Assembly: GCF_018449575.1 (NCBI RefSeq)
Contig: NZ_JAAVUT010000028.1
Location: 1-59,588 of the forward strand
Origin: Sodalis sp. dw_96
Lineage (GTDB): Bacteria > Pseudomonadota > Gammaproteobacteria > Enterobacterales > Enterobacteriaceae
Direction: 5' to 3'
DNA: 59,588 bases
Below, piece by piece: positions 8,962 through 17,471 of the stretch. How positions within the stretch are numbered: position 1 is the first letter of the stretch; each line of letters begins with the position of its first letter. Both the position numbers and the translations under genes were made by a program. The notes under the pieces are model-generated. The model saw only the letters and a program-made list of their open reading frames with translations. It was not told where the DNA came from and ran no database searches.

Positions 8962-10155
8962 ATGCCGCTCAATGATACTAAATTGCGGCGTATTGATGGA
9001 AAGCCCTACGACGGCCCGGAAGAATTGGCCGACGCCGGCGGATTATCTGTGCGCATAAGCCCGAAGGGAAATATCGCGTTCCAGTTTCGCTACCGTTTCG
9101 CCGGCCGGCCCGTTCGGTTGCGCCTTGGCATATACGGTAAAATCTCCTTGCGCGAGGCGCGGGAAGCAATGGAGCAATGCAAGAAATGGTTGGCGGAAGG
9201 ACGTAACCCGGCCGCGATGATGCGAATGGCCAAAGCCGAGGCCGTTGCTTCGCCAGATATCAACATGCTTGTTGCTGAATGGCTGGATAGCCCTCCTGCG
9301 CTTAAGCTTGTTAAATACGATTACTGGAAGCGCATGCTGGCTTTGCACGTCACAGATCGGTACGGAAAGATGCTGGCGGATGAAATGGCCCCGACAGACT
9401 GGGAACAAATTTTCCGGCGTATCAACGACGGCGGTTCACCGGTGCAGGCAGGGAATGTGCTGGTCAAAATGAAGCAGGTGATCAGGTATGGGCTTCGGCG
9501 CCGGCGCATAACATCCTCTGCGCTATTACTGCTCGAGCTCAATGATGTAGGTAAATTGGCGCAGAACGGAGAACGCTTCCTGGATGATCAGGAAGTGGGA
9601 ATATTTTGGCGGTCCGTGGGCAAAACCAAGATGAGCCAGCAGAATCAGCTTTTTGTCCGCCTGGTACTACTGACTGGGTGTCGTGGCGTAGAGTTACGTC
9701 TAGCGAAAAAAAAGGATTTTGACCTTGGTCGTCGCATCTGGACTATACGAAAAGAAATTTCAAAAACGAGAAGGGGATTTGTGCGCGGGCTCTCGGCCGC
9801 CGCGGTAGAGCTGCTGGAACAGGCGTTTTTAATCTATCCGGATTTTGAGATAGTTTTCCCGCCGGCGACGCTTCAAGTAGATCGCCCTATGTCTGCCAAT
9901 GTCCTACTGTCGCTGGCCGACCAAGTTGGCGAAGTCATGAATATTACCGATTGGACAATGCACGACCTGCGCAGAACGTGTAAAACGCAGATGGCAAAAT
10001 TAGGCGTTGCGCCCCATGTATCAGAAAAAATACTGGGGCACAAGTTGACTGGCATGCTGGCTGTGTATGACCAGCACGATTACGTTGAAGAACAACAGCA
10101 GGCCGCTGATTTGTGGGCCAGCCATATTCATTCCTGCTCATCAATAAGGCCCTGA
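8962..10155 (+). CDS. int: Tyrosine site-specific integrase of the prophage
   Basis: A 397-residue phage integrase that recombines attP and attB. An N-terminal DUF4102-like arm-binding domain (about residues 1-90) and a SAM-like core-binding domain precede the catalytic domain. The catalytic residues are visible: Arg241 in TGCRGVEL, His334 and Arg337 in HDLRR, His360 in LGHK and nucleophile Tyr369 in AVYDQH. I start at ATG 8962 (GGGGATAAA upstream) rather than the earlier GTG at 8926. Its 3' end overlaps the convergent Xis-like gene by 28 bases. Confidence 0.93.
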   Translation: MPLNDTKLRRIDGKPYDGPEELADAGGLSVRISPKGNIAFQFRYRFAGRPVRLRLGIYGKISLREAREAMEQCKKWLAEGRNPAAMMRMAKAEAVASPDINMLVAEWLDSPPALKLVKYDYWKRMLALHVTDRYGKMLADEMAPTDWEQIFRRINDGGSPVQAGNVLVKMKQVIRYGLRRRRITSSALLLLELNDVGKLAQNGERFLDDQEVGIFWRSVGKTKMSQQNQLFVRLVLLTGCRGVELRLAKKKDFDLGRRIWTIRKEISKTRRGFVRGLSAAAVELLEQAFLIYPDFEIVFPPATLQVDRPMSANVLLSLADQVGEVMNITDWTMHDLRRTCKTQMAKLGVAPHVSEKILGHKLTGMLAVYDQHDYVEEQQQAADLWASHIHSCSSIRP

Positions 10156-10367
10156 CGCTTACAGAATTTGATAACGTCGCTATACCGGTATTGCTCGCCA
10201 CCTTTTGCCGGGTTGGTATCGGGCGCTGGATCCGGAAAGGGCGTACCGGCGGCGGCCCATTTCTGGCGTTTGCGCCAGAAAGTAGTCCGGGAAATACCGC
10301 CCAGCATCGCCTGGATTGTTTCCCGGTTTATCACCACCGGCTGAATGTGGACGTTAACTTTGCTCAT
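10128..10367 (-). CDS. Excisionase-like DNA-binding protein
   Basis: A 79-residue basic protein with a winged-helix/AlpA-like reading: AMLGGISRTTFWRKRQKW is a good recognition-helix candidate near residues 20-37, followed by YRYSDVIKFCKRQG. Last gene of the leftward early operon and overlapping the 3' end of int, the usual place of xis. ATG 10367 follows GGAG at eight bases. Family membership is inferred from size, place and helix pattern. Confidence 0.65.
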   Translation of the reverse strand: MSKVNVHIQPVVINRETIQAMLGGISRTTFWRKRQKWAAAGTPFPDPAPDTNPAKGGEQYRYSDVIKFCKRQGLIDEQE

Positions 10368-10422
10368 CGGTTTTGCTCCAGCAGCCGGCAAACGTCGCCG
10401 GCGCAATATTGATTTTCGGGAA

Positions 10423-10785
10423 TCAATTACACGACGCCGTCGGGAATACATGGCCCTGATCGCACGTTGAATTTCCATCCGGCCGGCGTTCGGTCGCTAC
10501 CAGAGACGAGCCGCAGCGCGGGCAACGGCGGACAACCGGTGGCTCAAGCTTTTGTACGTAATCGGCCCGTAGTTGCAAAGTGCGTCCATCGGCTAATGTC
10601 CAAGAGATAATCCGGTCCTCCTTAACCAATTTTTCAGCAACAGCAGAGAGAGCCAGCGAGGTGACGTCAACCTTTTCACCAGTAAACTGCATGGCGCCGG
10701 CCGGGCCGCCCTTCATGGGTTTTGCTGAACCGGCAAAAATGGTCCCGGTAAGCGGCGATAAGCCGATGTGAATATTTTTGGCCAT
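10423..10785 (-). CDS. Phage protein with C-terminal zinc ribbon
   Basis: A 120-residue protein of unknown role. The N-terminal two thirds look like a small alpha/beta domain (GLSPLTGTIFAG start resembles a recurrent enterobacterial phage family). The last 30 residues hold CPRCG and CDQGH, a likely zinc ribbon. ATG 10785 lies three bases from the stop of the upstream gene, with GGAGG inside that gene's end, so translation is probably coupled. Confidence 0.65.
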   Translation of the reverse strand: MAKNIHIGLSPLTGTIFAGSAKPMKGGPAGAMQFTGEKVDVTSLALSAVAEKLVKEDRIISWTLADGRTLQLRADYVQKLEPPVVRRCPRCGSSLVATERRPDGNSTCDQGHVFPTASCN

Positions 10786-10787
10786 GG

Positions 10788-11453
10788 CTACATGTCCTCC
10801 GCCAGTTTTTCCACCCATTCGGGCGCGCACTGTGAACAGATGCCGGTGCCGGCGGCACGGTCCACTTTCACCCAATGGCAGGGTGTATCGTTCTCATTAA
10901 CGCAGGCGTGATCGTCGTTGCAACCACATTTGATGCAGGTACAAACCTTAGGCGCGGGCATCGGCGCTCGGCGAGTCGTTTTCAGCTCTTCAAGCTTTCT
11001 ATCGAGATAGTCGCAGCGGTGGCGCAGTCGTTGGGTCTCCCCATCTAGCGCCCTGTGTTCGTCATGCAGTTTTCTGTAAAAACGCACCAAGGCGTCGTAG
11101 GACGTGATTGGCTGTGCGTCGGGTAATTTGCGCAGCCACACTGCGGAGGGTCCGTCCTCGGTATCGTGGACAGAAACCAGGAACCAGCCTGTACCCTCGG
11201 GCGGTTTCGGGTTCCAGGCGCTGCAATCGCAGTCCAGGCTTTCCCATGCGACGGCCTCTGGGCTACCTGGCTCCAAATCGTCTTCCATGAGCCGCGCGAC
11301 GCATTCGACGCCGTTGACCTCAAGCCACACATCGAATTCGACACGCAGCGCGTCTTCTTCCAGGTCCGGGATATAATCTGGATGTGACCACCAACCGTTT
11401 TCATCGCGCTGCGGCTTTACTGGCTGGATGCGTTCAATATTGGTTTCAGACAT
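10788..11453 (-). CDS. Phage accessory protein with Cys-rich C terminus
   Basis: A 221-residue protein from the Ea22/DUF551-like accessory pool: the central GTGWFLVSVHDTEDGPSAVW stretch is a recurring phage segment. It is followed by a predicted coiled coil (about residues 128-160) and a Cys-rich tail (CTCIKCGC, then HACVNE, CHW and CSQC) that should bind zinc. ATG 11453 has GGAGGG at eight bases. Function unknown; it is one of several non-essential genes between recombination functions and int. Confidence 0.65.
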   Translation of the reverse strand: MSETNIERIQPVKPQRDENGWWSHPDYIPDLEEDALRVEFDVWLEVNGVECVARLMEDDLEPGSPEAVAWESLDCDCSAWNPKPPEGTGWFLVSVHDTEDGPSAVWLRKLPDAQPITSYDALVRFYRKLHDEHRALDGETQRLRHRCDYLDRKLEELKTTRRAPMPAPKVCTCIKCGCNDDHACVNENDTPCHWVKVDRAAGTGICSQCAPEWVEKLAEDM

Positions 11454-11457
11454 TGGT

Positions 11458-11892
11458 CTAGCCCTCCATCTGTGAGCGGAATGCATCAATTTCGTCAGCC
11501 ACTTCATAGTTAGGAAATATCCCTACTTCAGGATCATTTTCCCTGCACGCATCAGCACAGCCATCCAACCAGTCAAAAATAAACTGCCTTGCACCTTCAC
11601 TTAAATCATCCGGCACCCGGCTTGCTGCGGGCGGGGTGGTTCGCCCTAGAAGTTTATTAACTTCATTGGCCATGGAGTCGTATTTATCGATATGCCGAGT
11701 GGCTTCCAAGCACACTAACTGCATTTGATGCGCGTTTACCCTTTTAATAGGCTCAGCCTCCAGCGCGGCAAGGGCGATGCGGTAGATTTCCAGCTCAGCA
11801 ATATGTGTCGGCTCTGGCGTTCTGTGTTTAGCTGCGTCTTCGTGCAGCTTAATAACGGCTTCGCAACGCTCCATTAGCGCTTTCTTATCCAT
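11458..11892 (-). CDS. Hypothetical early phage protein (144 aa)
   Basis: A soluble, mostly helical 144-residue protein, Ea22-like in style (IYRIALAALEAEPI). No catalytic motif is visible. It overlaps the preceding gene by eight bases, consistent with translational coupling in the leftward operon. Function not known. Confidence 0.6.
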   Translation of the reverse strand: MDKKALMERCEAVIKLHEDAAKHRTPEPTHIAELEIYRIALAALEAEPIKRVNAHQMQLVCLEATRHIDKYDSMANEVNKLLGRTTPPAASRVPDDLSEGARQFIFDWLDGCADACRENDPEVGIFPNYEVADEIDAFRSQMEG

Positions 11893-12964
11893 GATTCACC
11901 GCCTTGTGGCCATGGGCTAATGCTGGCTGTTCGTGTTGTGTCGCTGGCGTGTACTGGTAACGGTCCAGGCTGGCAATAAAACGGATGCACATTGCAGCAG
12001 CTTGGATTGCTTCAGCCCTGACCTCATCCGGGCCTGATTTGTGCGGCTCATAGGTGGCCTGCAATACCGCCTTGCTCAGCTCTCCAACTTCCTCATCAAG
12101 AATTTTGCTGGCATGAATAGGGTCAGTGGGCCAGGTCGGGAATTTGCGAATGGCGCGTTCGAGCTCGGTGAGAATTGGGGTGAAAACAACGGGCACCGCG
12201 CTAACCGGTTGCATACCAGCGGCATTGATAATGGCCCTAACTATTTCAGCGGCGAATATCTCTCTTTGCTCATTTTCTTGGTCGACCAATCCGGTCACCA
12301 ATTGCCAATAAATCGAATCACCTTCAAGGAATGGGGTATCGAGAATCTTGGCGGTATCCAGCAAGACAGATGCTACAGGCGCTCCGTTTATGATCGCCGC
12401 GCCACCCTTGGTACTGATATTCACGGAATATTCACCGGGAGATAAATCGGGATCGCTGTGGTTTGCGTTAATGCCGGTGACTGGCGCTGGCGGTGCATTC
12501 AGTGTCTCCAACGCAATACCGATCAATTTTTCCTGACAGATATCGGTCGGCAATTTTGCGATTATTTTGCTTTGCCGCTGAATATATTTCTCAGCGAATT
12601 CAATTAGCCGCGTTTTTTCATGCTCATTTAACGCATAAATTGAGGGCAGACACATGGTTGACACTACCGATGCGATGTAGAGTGCGGTTCCGTTTGGAGC
12701 GTGAACTTCATGCCATATACCGCAAAATTTAGTAAAATACCCCACCGGCTCACCCGCCAGCGCATCGCGCTGGGCGAGTTCTGCCTCTAAGCTATCGATT
12801 TTCGCATTCAAATTATCGATAGCCCTCACTTGGATTTTGTCTGCGTGATCCAGGGCGTCGATGTGGTCGAGTAATTTAGTCATCGTCACTCGTCCAAAAG
12901 TGCAATCCCATTTTGCACTAGTGCGTAATTTTTCAATTTCTTCTGGAGTTAAAGTTTTTCTCAT
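11885..12964 (-). CDS. Ea22-like protein with C-terminal MazG-like domain
   Basis: A 359-residue protein with two parts. Residues 1-150 are helical and Ea22-like (a coiled coil at about 35-66, then AGEPVGYF, a common hinge in this family). Residues about 265-340 resemble the phage dATP/dGTP pyrophosphohydrolase fold: FPTWPTDPIHA, then EEVGELSKAVLQ, then EVRAEAIQAAAMCIRF. The EExxE part is good, but the second metal motif has EAIQ in place of ExxD, so activity is uncertain. It overlaps the DUF4060 gene by four bases. Confidence 0.65.
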   Translation of the reverse strand: MRKTLTPEEIEKLRTSAKWDCTFGRVTMTKLLDHIDALDHADKIQVRAIDNLNAKIDSLEAELAQRDALAGEPVGYFTKFCGIWHEVHAPNGTALYIASVVSTMCLPSIYALNEHEKTRLIEFAEKYIQRQSKIIAKLPTDICQEKLIGIALETLNAPPAPVTGINANHSDPDLSPGEYSVNISTKGGAAIINGAPVASVLLDTAKILDTPFLEGDSIYWQLVTGLVDQENEQREIFAAEIVRAIINAAGMQPVSAVPVVFTPILTELERAIRKFPTWPTDPIHASKILDEEVGELSKAVLQATYEPHKSGPDEVRAEAIQAAAMCIRFIASLDRYQYTPATQHEQPALAHGHKAVNHG

Positions 12965-13212
12965 AACGCCCCCGCGAATGCCTGCCCAGGAAGGTTGCGC
13001 AGCCGGCGGAATCCATTCCGCGCGGTGGCCACGTAACTGGCGTAACGGTTAACCACTTCGACGGTGATGATCATGCCGTCCACCTCCACGCGATATTCGG
13101 TGTGGACCTTCTGCAGGCCGTAATTGCCTAACTTGTCATGGTGTTCGGCCAATGCCGCCCGGCAAGCGCGCCGGGCGAGAGGTGATTTGGTGTCACGGAT
13201 GATTAATTTCAT
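12961..13212 (-). CDS. DUF4060 family protein
   Basis: An 83-residue basic protein beginning MKLIIRDTKSPLARRA with a VEVVNRYASYVATAR core, which matches the DUF4060 family of lambdoid phages. No function is known for the family. It overlaps both neighbours by four bases (ATGA), showing a tight operon. Confidence 0.7.
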   Translation of the reverse strand: MKLIIRDTKSPLARRACRAALAEHHDKLGNYGLQKVHTEYRVEVDGMIITVEVVNRYASYVATARNGFRRLRNLPGQAFAGAL

Positions 13213-14810
13213 TCGAGCGACTCCAGGCCGATGCGCTGAAACTCGATGCCAATATCGCCCAGGAACGCCAATTTCTTTTCCACCAGGGCGAGCCGATGCT
13301 CAAGATTGTCCAGCGCGATCAGGGGGAGGGGCGGCGCTTCCTGCTGCGCATCATTACTTTCGCCCGCCGGCAGTTGAGGGCTATTTTTGCCTTCAGGACT
13401 ATCCGTCTTTTCCATCTGCACATTGCCGGTGTTCTCCGTATTGGGAGCGTGCTCTACCTCTTCCACGCCACCGGCAAACGACACATCAAGATATTCATTA
13501 AAAGTCATCTCAACGTATCCGCTTGCGAGGAGCGCACGCAGTTTCACCGGGTTATAAATCTGGCGGCATTTCCCGGTGCTCGGGTTTTTCAGGTAGAAGG
13601 GGCCTTCGCGTTCCGGCACTTCCAAATCAACGGAAAATCTAACGTCGCCCAGGCTTTTGACTTCTGGCTGGGCGGCCGGGCTGGCGGTGGCGAAAACAGG
13701 GCTATCCAGCAACGGATCCTCGCCAGCTATGGTGTCAATAGTGGTGGGGAGTTCGCCACGCAGACGCGCATCAATCCATGTCTGGTGTGACGTCGGGAAA
13801 TGGTAGAGATCGGGTTTACCGTCCCGGATGAGCGGGAAAATCGTTGCCCGGGGATACGTCAGGATGTCGGGCACCTGGCGCAACTTCTGGCTCCATTGCC
13901 GCCAGGGTTCCTCCCGTTTTTCCACCATTTCTTTAGCGCGGCGCGCAATCGGCCCGGGGATTTCGTGAATATCAAAATCCATGGGAAGCAGAGCGCAGGC
14001 GATCTCAATATCCAGCGAGTCGAGCGTGAACGGAAACCCGGCTGGCCGGTCCAGTTTGGGCGCCGCGGCGTGCGGCGGATTGTGTTTAGCAACCCATTTT
14101 GCCGTTACGTCCATCCGGTTCGGCCTATCATCGCCGGGGATGGCATAGTTGTGCGCCTGCATCCATTCCTCGGCAAACGATAGAATATGGCCCAACTCCG
14201 GAGACTTGCCAGTTTCTGGCCAGACGGCTTTGATAGCCGCGATCAAATCAAAGAGCGTTTCCGGGAAGCAGTGGCGCAACTGTGTGATGTTGCCCAAAGC
14301 CAGTAAAACGTTTTGGGGGTAGGTGGCGTCCATATCCATCTGCAGGCGGTTCACTTCACCTATTTGTTCAGGCGTCAAAAATTTGAACACGCCGAACAGC
14401 CAGGCGCCCAGCGTGCGTTGATAGAAATTCGCATCATTGGCTGTGATGACTGTCGGCGCCGCTTCCTGTTTTGCGCCCTCGTTTAAGGGCGCTGTGGCGG
14501 CCGGTTGTTCCGGGGGCGCCGGCGGCGCGACGACGATTTTGCGGAATGTTTTGCCGTCTTCCGCCAGTTCGTACCGATCGCACCAGGTGTCATCGAGCAC
14601 AAACTCTGTCGGCAAATCATCGAAGACCGGAAAGTCCGTACGGACGGGTAACTGGTAATCGGCACCGCGGCCGGTGGCGATGTCGTTATCTTCCAGAATG
14701 TTCATGATTTCCCGCTCGGCGCGGGAATCGGACTTGCTTTCGAACCAGCAGAACAGGCTTTTCTTTTCAGATTTGGCCCGGCCCTTAATGAGAAACGAAT
14801 ATGTAGACAT
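13209..14810 (-). CDS. Orphan RecE N-terminal-like protein
   Basis: A 533-residue protein whose first 80 residues resemble the N-terminal region of Rac-prophage exonuclease VIII (RecE): TDFPVFDDLPTEFVLDDTW followed by an RYEL segment. The middle holds a further RecE-like part (helical, residues about 130-330). The C terminus is a low-complexity Glu/Pro/Asn tail with a final short coiled coil. The RecE nuclease domain is missing, so it is not expected to cut DNA. ATG 14810 follows AGGA. A copy of the repeated ATCGAGTTTTGACCAA-type motif lies just upstream. Confidence 0.6.
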   Translation of the reverse strand: MSTYSFLIKGRAKSEKKSLFCWFESKSDSRAEREIMNILEDNDIATGRGADYQLPVRTDFPVFDDLPTEFVLDDTWCDRYELAEDGKTFRKIVVAPPAPPEQPAATAPLNEGAKQEAAPTVITANDANFYQRTLGAWLFGVFKFLTPEQIGEVNRLQMDMDATYPQNVLLALGNITQLRHCFPETLFDLIAAIKAVWPETGKSPELGHILSFAEEWMQAHNYAIPGDDRPNRMDVTAKWVAKHNPPHAAAPKLDRPAGFPFTLDSLDIEIACALLPMDFDIHEIPGPIARRAKEMVEKREEPWRQWSQKLRQVPDILTYPRATIFPLIRDGKPDLYHFPTSHQTWIDARLRGELPTTIDTIAGEDPLLDSPVFATASPAAQPEVKSLGDVRFSVDLEVPEREGPFYLKNPSTGKCRQIYNPVKLRALLASGYVEMTFNEYLDVSFAGGVEEVEHAPNTENTGNVQMEKTDSPEGKNSPQLPAGESNDAQQEAPPLPLIALDNLEHRLALVEKKLAFLGDIGIEFQRIGLESLE

Positions 14811-14825
14811 TTGGTGTTCCTATGA

Positions 14826-15392
14826 TTATTGGTCAAAACTCGTTGTGTTATTACGTTCAGCTATTTTCATTTGCTCGATTTGATATTGGATATCTCCATT
14901 AAGTGGCATATTTCTTTTATGCCACTTAACATGACATTTTTTGCATAGCCACATTATTTCTAATGGTTTGCCGTAATCACGGTGGTGCGCCTCCGGACGA
15001 CATTCAACGTTACAAAGCTGACACCGGTTAGGCTTAATAACCTTCCCGTCTCTAAGCGCGTTACTGATATGGCAATGCGCTTTTCTTTTTAATGGGTTAT
15101 TATAAATAAATTTTTTCTTAGCCTTATTTATTGAATTACGCCCATTTTCTGTTTTTTGATAAGCTTCCCTTGCCGCTACTCTATTAGGGTTTTTTGCCCG
15201 ATTGCGATCGTATTCCCTATATGCCTCAAGATTAAAACTACGATATCTATTGGCATCCGCTCTCGCACAATCCTTGCATTTATTAAGATGCCCATCAGCC
15301 ATTTCCTTGTGGCAATAAAATTCTGTAATAGGTTTAATCAATTTGCATTTGTTGCATTTTTTAACTGATTGCATAAATGAAATTCCGGCCAT
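14826..15392 (-). CDS. HNH family endonuclease
   Basis: A 188-residue zinc-finger HNH nuclease of free-standing homing type. An N-terminal zinc knuckle (CNKCKLIKPITEFY, then KCKDC) is followed by basic helices and the HNH core near residues 122-160 (CQLCNVECRPEAHHRDY, then CKKCHVKWHK). Base composition is much more AT-rich than its neighbours. Its start overlaps the end of the SSB-like gene by 32 bases; ATG 15374 is an alternative start. This looks like a late insertion into the recombination block. Confidence 0.8.
   Translation of the reverse strand: MAGISFMQSVKKCNKCKLIKPITEFYCHKEMADGHLNKCKDCARADANRYRSFNLEAYREYDRNRAKNPNRVAAREAYQKTENGRNSINKAKKKFIYNNPLKRKAHCHISNALRDGKVIKPNRCQLCNVECRPEAHHRDYGKPLEIMWLCKKCHVKWHKRNMPLNGDIQYQIEQMKIAERNNTTSFDQ
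14827..14843 (-). repeat. Copy 1 of the four-copy early-gene motif
   Basis: On the minus strand it reads ACGAGTTTTGACCAAT. It overlaps the last codons of the HNH gene and lies about 17 bases before the start codon of the RecE-N-like gene, in the sense of transcription. The other copies are at 18065, 21366 and 24125. Confidence 0.8.
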
Positions 15393-16134
15393 ATTGCAAA
15401 CCTAATGGGGCGAATGGTATGTCGTCGTCAAAATCCATCGGCGGTTCGTTTTGCGCCGCTGCATGTTGCGTTGCCGCTTGCTGCAGGCGTGAATTAGGAA
15501 CGCCATTTTGTGCGGCCGCAGTTTGCGCAGTGTAAGGATTTACAGGCTGTCCCCATCCACCCCCGGCAGGACCGGAATGTTGCGGCGTTCTCTGACGGTC
15601 GTCCTTATCTTTCATGGATAATTCAAGCGCGGCGATATCTTCCGCCGGGGCATTTTCCGAATACTCGGCATAGGTCTTTCTCGTTCCCGGCTGGAAAACA
15701 TTGCGGATCTCGAATCTATAACCGTCCGAGCCATCAGTTGTTTTCGTGTACAAAACCTTCTGCAGGAAGAGCCCTACTTTTTTGTTAACCAGACTAGGGC
15801 AATGCCATTCCGGTCCTTGCTCGCCTTGCACCTGAGCTGGCTCCAGTTTTTTGACGCCGGCTGCAAACATCAATGCGTAAACCAGTCCAGCGCCGAACGT
15901 AGATTGCCCGTCTTTGCCTATAAAATTGATGCGCAGGTAGTTGGCTTTCAATCCGTTAGAATCGAAGCTCAATTCCAACGCCTGTGACTTACTGCCATCA
16001 CGACCAAAGGTGTAAATAGCCGCGGTAATTACACCCTCATAAGCGCCGGTTTCGCTGATGCCGCTGGCTGCGCCAGCCTTCTTAGCCATTTCGGCGCCTT
16101 CGGGGTTCCATACAAAGTTCATTGGTTGGTTCAT
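15361..16134 (-). CDS. Phage single-stranded-DNA-binding-like protein
   Basis: A 257-residue protein whose first 170 residues look like an OB-fold, DUF669/Gp2.5-style domain. A Gln/Ala/Pro-rich linker then leads to PPMDFDDDIPF, which equals the acidic protein-interaction tip of bacterial SSB. Unusually the tip is not terminal: sixteen more residues (APLGLQYGRNFIYAIS) follow. The gene lies directly after the Sak4-like ATPase, as in phages where a cognate SSB stimulates Sak4 annealing. GAGG precedes the ATG at 16134. Confidence 0.75.
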   Translation of the reverse strand: MNQPMNFVWNPEGAEMAKKAGAASGISETGAYEGVITAAIYTFGRDGSKSQALELSFDSNGLKANYLRINFIGKDGQSTFGAGLVYALMFAAGVKKLEPAQVQGEQGPEWHCPSLVNKKVGLFLQKVLYTKTTDGSDGYRFEIRNVFQPGTRKTYAEYSENAPAEDIAALELSMKDKDDRQRTPQHSGPAGGGWGQPVNPYTAQTAAAQNGVPNSRLQQAATQHAAAQNEPPMDFDDDIPFAPLGLQYGRNFIYAIS

Positions 16135-16141
16135 GATTTCC

Positions 16142-16810
16142 TCACAGTTCAGTCATAAATTCAGTAATGGCGACGTCGACCGCTTTTAAGTCGTTGTCGA
16201 TTTCGGTCATGCCCGGGAACAGGTCGGGCGGCGCTTTGGCGGTGTCGTTGTCATCGCCCTTGATTAAAAAAACGTGCTTCCCGTCTTTCTTGATGGCGCG
16301 CAGGACGATAGAGAAATAGCCTTCCGGGGTAAGCTTCTCATTAAGCATTTTGCCGGTGGTTTTCATCCGGACTTTTCCTTCCACTTCTTCTGTGTGGGCG
16401 AGGAAATACACTCGATAGCCATCCGGCAGTTGGGTGGCCGCGGTGATGATGCGCCAGATGTGATCGGCCATTTCGGTGAATTTCCCGTATCCGGTCTGGT
16501 AAGCGCGCATCATATTTTCGTGCTGCATGACGGTCTGGAAATCATCAATGATCAGGACCTGGCGTGTCTTCGAAAGCACCATCCGGTTGATGGTGTCCTG
16601 GACCTGTTCCCAGTCATCCATACGCAGAACGTTACCGCGCTGCTTTGTGCCATCCGGCAACAGCTTTCCGTGCAGGTGCCAGCCGGTGGCGCGGAACGGC
16701 AAAATCTTGGGTATGCACTGCAGCAAGATCACTTCATCCGGTTTGAAGTTGCGCAGGCTGTACGACTTGCCGGCGCCGGAATCGCCCAGGATAAGAACGG
16801 GAGTGCCCAT
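16142..16810 (-). CDS. Sak4-like RecA-fold ATPase (single-strand annealing)
   Basis: A 222-residue P-loop ATPase. Walker A is GDSGAGKS (residues 9-16) and Walker B is VLIIDD (residues 85-90). The size, the very early Walker A and the position between an exonuclease and an SSB-like gene fit the Sak4 family of phage recombinases (known in HK620-type phages), which anneal single strands. A plain AAA-type phage ATPase is the alternative. It follows the ExoX-like gene with two bases between start and stop. Confidence 0.7.
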   Translation of the reverse strand: MGTPVLILGDSGAGKSYSLRNFKPDEVILLQCIPKILPFRATGWHLHGKLLPDGTKQRGNVLRMDDWEQVQDTINRMVLSKTRQVLIIDDFQTVMQHENMMRAYQTGYGKFTEMADHIWRIITAATQLPDGYRVYFLAHTEEVEGKVRMKTTGKMLNEKLTPEGYFSIVLRAIKKDGKHVFLIKGDDNDTAKAPPDLFPGMTEIDNDLKAVDVAITEFMTEL

Positions 16811-16811
16811 A

Positions 16812-17471
16812 TCAGGCCCCCAGCCAATGGCGAATGGTGAACTGCAGGTCTTCGTCCAGGTCGCTGGTGCTCAGCAGCCAGCGCAGATATTGCGGGTCGA
16901 TAACGGCGATTTCGGAAAACAACTTGCCCTTATGCTTGCCGAAACGCATGGTGTGCAGCAGGGACGGGGCGTTGGAGATTTCGCGCATCTGGCGCATGGT
17001 CCACTTCGCCAGGCTGCCCATATAAATCAGCAGTTCGGCCGTGACGTAGCAGTCATAGAGCGCCCGGTGGGCATGCAGGCCGGCGGGCAGCGCGGGCTTT
17101 AAGCCAAGGCGATAACGCAGATATTGGTTACCGTGGCTCTCGAACTCCGGATAAAGCTTCCTGGACAGCTTCAGCGTGCAGATCCAGGGCGCGGTGATTT
17201 GGGGCAGCTTTGACTGGTCAAATTTGGCGTTGTGCGCAACGTATGCATCCGCGCCCAGGTAGCGGCCGATGACTTCACGAATCGTCGGAGCGGCGGATAC
17301 CATTTCTTCGGTGATGTGATGAATGGACATCGCTTCAAAACTGATAGGCTCGCCCGGGTTAACGAAATCGTTCATCGGATTACAGATAACGCCGTTGACG
17401 ATATCGACGCTGGCAATTTCCACCACGCCGCCCTCGAGGCTTGTTGTCTCAGTATCAATTACACGCAACAT
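16812..17471 (-). CDS. Exodeoxyribonuclease X-like 3'-5' exonuclease
   Basis: A 219-residue DEDDh exonuclease close to E. coli ExoX over its full length. The catalytic set is intact: Asp6 and Glu8 (VIDTET), Asp85 (HNAKFD), His135 and Asp140 (HRALYD). The C-terminal MRFGKHKGK stretch of the family is also present. It should degrade DNA ends 3'-5', supplying single strands for the neighbouring Sak4/SSB pair. ATG 17471 follows GGGAGGG; the start is embedded in the end of the 49-residue gene before it. Confidence 0.88.
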   Translation of the reverse strand: MLRVIDTETTSLEGGVVEIASVDIVNGVICNPMNDFVNPGEPISFEAMSIHHITEEMVSAAPTIREVIGRYLGADAYVAHNAKFDQSKLPQITAPWICTLKLSRKLYPEFESHGNQYLRYRLGLKPALPAGLHAHRALYDCYVTAELLIYMGSLAKWTMRQMREISNAPSLLHTMRFGKHKGKLFSEIAVIDPQYLRWLLSTSDLDEDLQFTIRHWLGA

